A stretch of 6,271 nt of DNA from Nocardioides sp. (lineage in GTDB: Bacteria > Actinomycetota > Actinomycetes > Propionibacteriales > Nocardioidaceae). The translations under genes were made by a program, and so were the position numbers. A model generated the notes under the pieces. That model ran no database searches, was not told the DNA's origin, and worked only from the letters and a program-made list of their open reading frames with translations. Where the stretch lies: NCBI GenBank assembly GCA_003519585.1, contig DOWL01000197.1, positions 9,586-15,856 on the forward strand. Direction: 5' to 3'. Positions 4,885-6,271 of the stretch are shown piece after piece (position 1 is the first letter of the stretch; each line of letters opens with the position of its first letter).

Positions 4885-5937
4885 ATGGAGCACGCACAGG
4901 CACCCCTGGTGACCACCTCCGACGCCGCCCTCGCTGACGAGCTCACGCGGTTGGCGGCCGCCGCCGGAGCGGTGATCACCTCGGCCTCGACGACCGACGC
5001 CGTGCTGCGCGGCTGGACCTCGGCGCCGGTGGTGCTGGTCGGCGCCGATCTGGCGGCCACGCTTGCCGATCTGGCGCCGCCCCGGCGCCCCGGTGTCCAG
5101 GTGATCGCGTGGGCGCCGGCGCCGCCGGACACCTATCGCGACGCGCTCGTGATCGGCGCGGAGCGGGTCGTCGAGCTGCCGTCCGGTGCCGAGCTGGTCG
5201 CCGAGCTGTTGACCGACCTCGGCGAGGCCGGACGTCTCGACGGTTCGGTGCTCGGGGTCGTCGGGGGCTGCGGTGGCGCAGGCGCCACGACGTTGGCCTG
5301 CGCCGTCGGGCAGGTGGCGGCGGCCCATGGACCGACCCTGGTCGTCGACCTCGACCCGCTCGGCCCCGGGTGCGATCGCGTGCTCGCGCTCGACGACGCT
5401 CCCGGCGTGCGTTGGGACTCTCTCGGGAGCGCATCGGGGCGACTGAGCGGACGCTCTCTGCGAGAGGCGGTGCCGCGCCGCGACGGGCTCGGCGTGCTCG
5501 GGTGGCCGGCGACACCCGCGGCGGCCCTCGACACGGCCGCCGTGCGCGAGACGCTCTCGGCCGCGCGTCGAGGGCACGACACCGTCGTGCTCGACCTGCC
5601 CCGCGCGGGCGACCAGGTCGCGGAAGCAGCGGCCGGTTGCGCGCTGGTGGCGCTCGTCGTCCGGCCGACCGTGACGGGCGTCGCGGCGGCCGCTCGGTGG
5701 GTGGCGGCGCTCCCCGATCCGTGCCGAGTGGGCTTGGTGGTGCGTGGCCACGGCGCCGCACCTGATCGGGTGGCAGCGTTGGTGGGGGTCCCGGTGATCA
5801 CGGCGATGTCGGACCAACGCGGCCTGGCCGAGGCGCTCGACCTCGGTCTCGGGCCGGTGCGGTCACGCCGCGGACCGCTGGTGACCGCCGCTCGTGCAGT
5901 GTTCGCCGCCGCCACCGAGGGTTCGGTGCTCGCATGA
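4885..5937 (+). CDS. ssd: Ssd / TadZ (CpaE)-like P-loop protein
   Basis: 350 residues, close to the mycobacterial Ssd (Rv3660c) size. An N-terminal receiver-like alpha/beta domain (about 5-115) precedes a MinD/ParA-type domain (about 121-345). The Walker A region is GGCGGAGATT (127-136): glycines and threonines remain, but both signature lysines of the deviant KGGxGKT are absent. VVDLDPLGPG (153-162) corresponds to the A' motif and VVLDLPR (234-240) to Walker B. Atypical P-loops are known in TadZ/CpaE proteins, which place the Flp-pilus machinery; Ssd was described as a septum-site regulator. Start ATG 4885 was chosen over an in-frame ATG at 4783: the extra 34 residues are Arg/Cys-rich, unlike the family, and would cover the intergenic motifs. 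GGGG (4870-4873) is a distant possible ribosome site. It is translationally coupled to tadA by ATGA. Confidence 0.88.
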   Translation: MEHAQAPLVTTSDAALADELTRLAAAAGAVITSASTTDAVLRGWTSAPVVLVGADLAATLADLAPPRRPGVQVIAWAPAPPDTYRDALVIGAERVVELPSGAELVAELLTDLGEAGRLDGSVLGVVGGCGGAGATTLACAVGQVAAAHGPTLVVDLDPLGPGCDRVLALDDAPGVRWDSLGSASGRLSGRSLREAVPRRDGLGVLGWPATPAAALDTAAVRETLSAARRGHDTVVLDLPRAGDQVAEAAAGCALVALVVRPTVTGVAAAARWVAALPDPCRVGLVVRGHGAAPDRVAALVGVPVITAMSDQRGLAEALDLGLGPVRSRRGPLVTAARAVFAAATEGSVLA

Positions 5938-6271
5938 GCCTCGCCGAGATCGAGCCCGGCATCCTCGACCAGGTCCGCGATCGGCTGGCCGATCAACCGG
6001 GCGAGCTGTCGGCGCACCGGGTCGCCGAGGCCCTCCGGGCCACGGGGCGACCGGTGGGCGATGCCACCGTGCTCGCGGTCTACGAAGCGCTGCGTCGCGA
6101 TGTGCTGGGTGCCGGGCCCCTCGAGCCACTGCTCCGGATGCCGGGGGTGACCGACGTGCTGGTCAACGGGCCGGGGGAGGTCTACGTCGATCGGGGCAAC
6201 GGCCTCGAGCCGACCGCCGTGCGGTTCGCCGACGACGCGTCCGTGCGCCGCCTCGCCGAGCGGCTCGCGTG
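5934..6271 (+). CDS. tadA: TadA/CpaF-type secretion ATPase (N-terminal part, cut by window)
   Basis: The first 112 codons are present; the frame is open at the window end. It starts with ATG 5934 inside ATGA, overlapping the upstream stop by four bases. Residues 1-55 are a helical N-terminal region. Then come GAGPLEPLLRMPGVTDVLVN (59-78) and GPGEVYVDRGNGLEPT (79-94), the hallmark N-terminal domain of TadA/CpaF/VirB11 ATPases. The Walker A, Asp box and Walker B lie beyond the window. The enzyme should be a cytoplasmic hexamer powering Flp (type IVc) pilus assembly with TadB/TadC membrane proteins, which usually follow directly. Coupling to the Ssd/TadZ-like gene supports a tad operon. Annotation pipelines often call it a 'TadA family conjugal transfer-associated ATPase'. 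Confidence 0.92.
   Translation, partial: MSLAEIEPGILDQVRDRLADQPGELSAHRVAEALRATGRPVGDATVLAVYEALRRDVLGAGPLEPLLRMPGVTDVLVNGPGEVYVDRGNGLEPTAVRFADDASVRRLAERLA

Noticed and set aside
3780..5132. 450-codon minus-strand frame overlapping the HAD and Ssd genes
   Set aside because: The composition is Arg/Gly/His low complexity, and it runs across two genes with clear motifs in other frames.

Overview
The window is about 70% GC. Gene order, third-position GC bias and several genes that seem to lack a leader suggest an actinobacterium, perhaps Nocardioidaceae or another Propionibacteriales member (lineage is inference). No rRNA, tRNA, CRISPR array, insertion sequence or prophage gene was found.

Layout, left to right. 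A possible gene tail on + (1-42) converges on a lactate permease gene (lctP/lldP family, minus strand, 116-1837); a perfect 10-bp hairpin inside a dispersed repeat separates them. Upstream of the permease on the minus strand is a class I SAM-dependent methyltransferase (1899-2756). Divergent from it, across only 36 bp, is a Fic-fold-like protein on + (2793-3515) whose catalytic motif is degenerate. A 458-bp gap without protein genes (3516-3973) follows. It holds a hairpin plus T-run that terminates minus-strand transcription, a highly structured region that I propose encodes a 6S-like/Ms1-type RNA, a strand-asymmetric 15-bp hairpin, the second repeat copy, and a hairpin just after the next gene. 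Then come a HAD-IB phosphatase-like protein with a C-terminal membrane anchor (minus, 3974-4771), a 113-bp divergent intergenic region with a DnaA-box-like site, a Ssd/TadZ-like P-loop protein (+, 4885-5937), and the start of a TadA/CpaF secretion ATPase (+, 5934 to window end) that overlaps it by ATGA.

The order Fic-like > < HAD-IB < > Ssd-TadA matches, from memory, the conserved actinobacterial neighbourhood Rv3662c-Rv3661-Rv3660c-Rv3659c of Mycobacterium tuberculosis and SCO3559-SCO3558-SCO3557-SCO3556 of Streptomyces coelicolor. In both, the gap between the HAD gene and its convergent neighbour is the reported home of an abundant small RNA (MTS2823/Ms1; scr3559). Ssd and TadA should start a tad/Flp-pilus locus continuing past the right edge. 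The permease and methyltransferase look like an unrelated accessory pair.

The main discovery candidate is the unannotated structured RNA in the gap. The dispersed hairpin repeat, the pseudo-Fic protein and the apparently leaderless starts are secondary.
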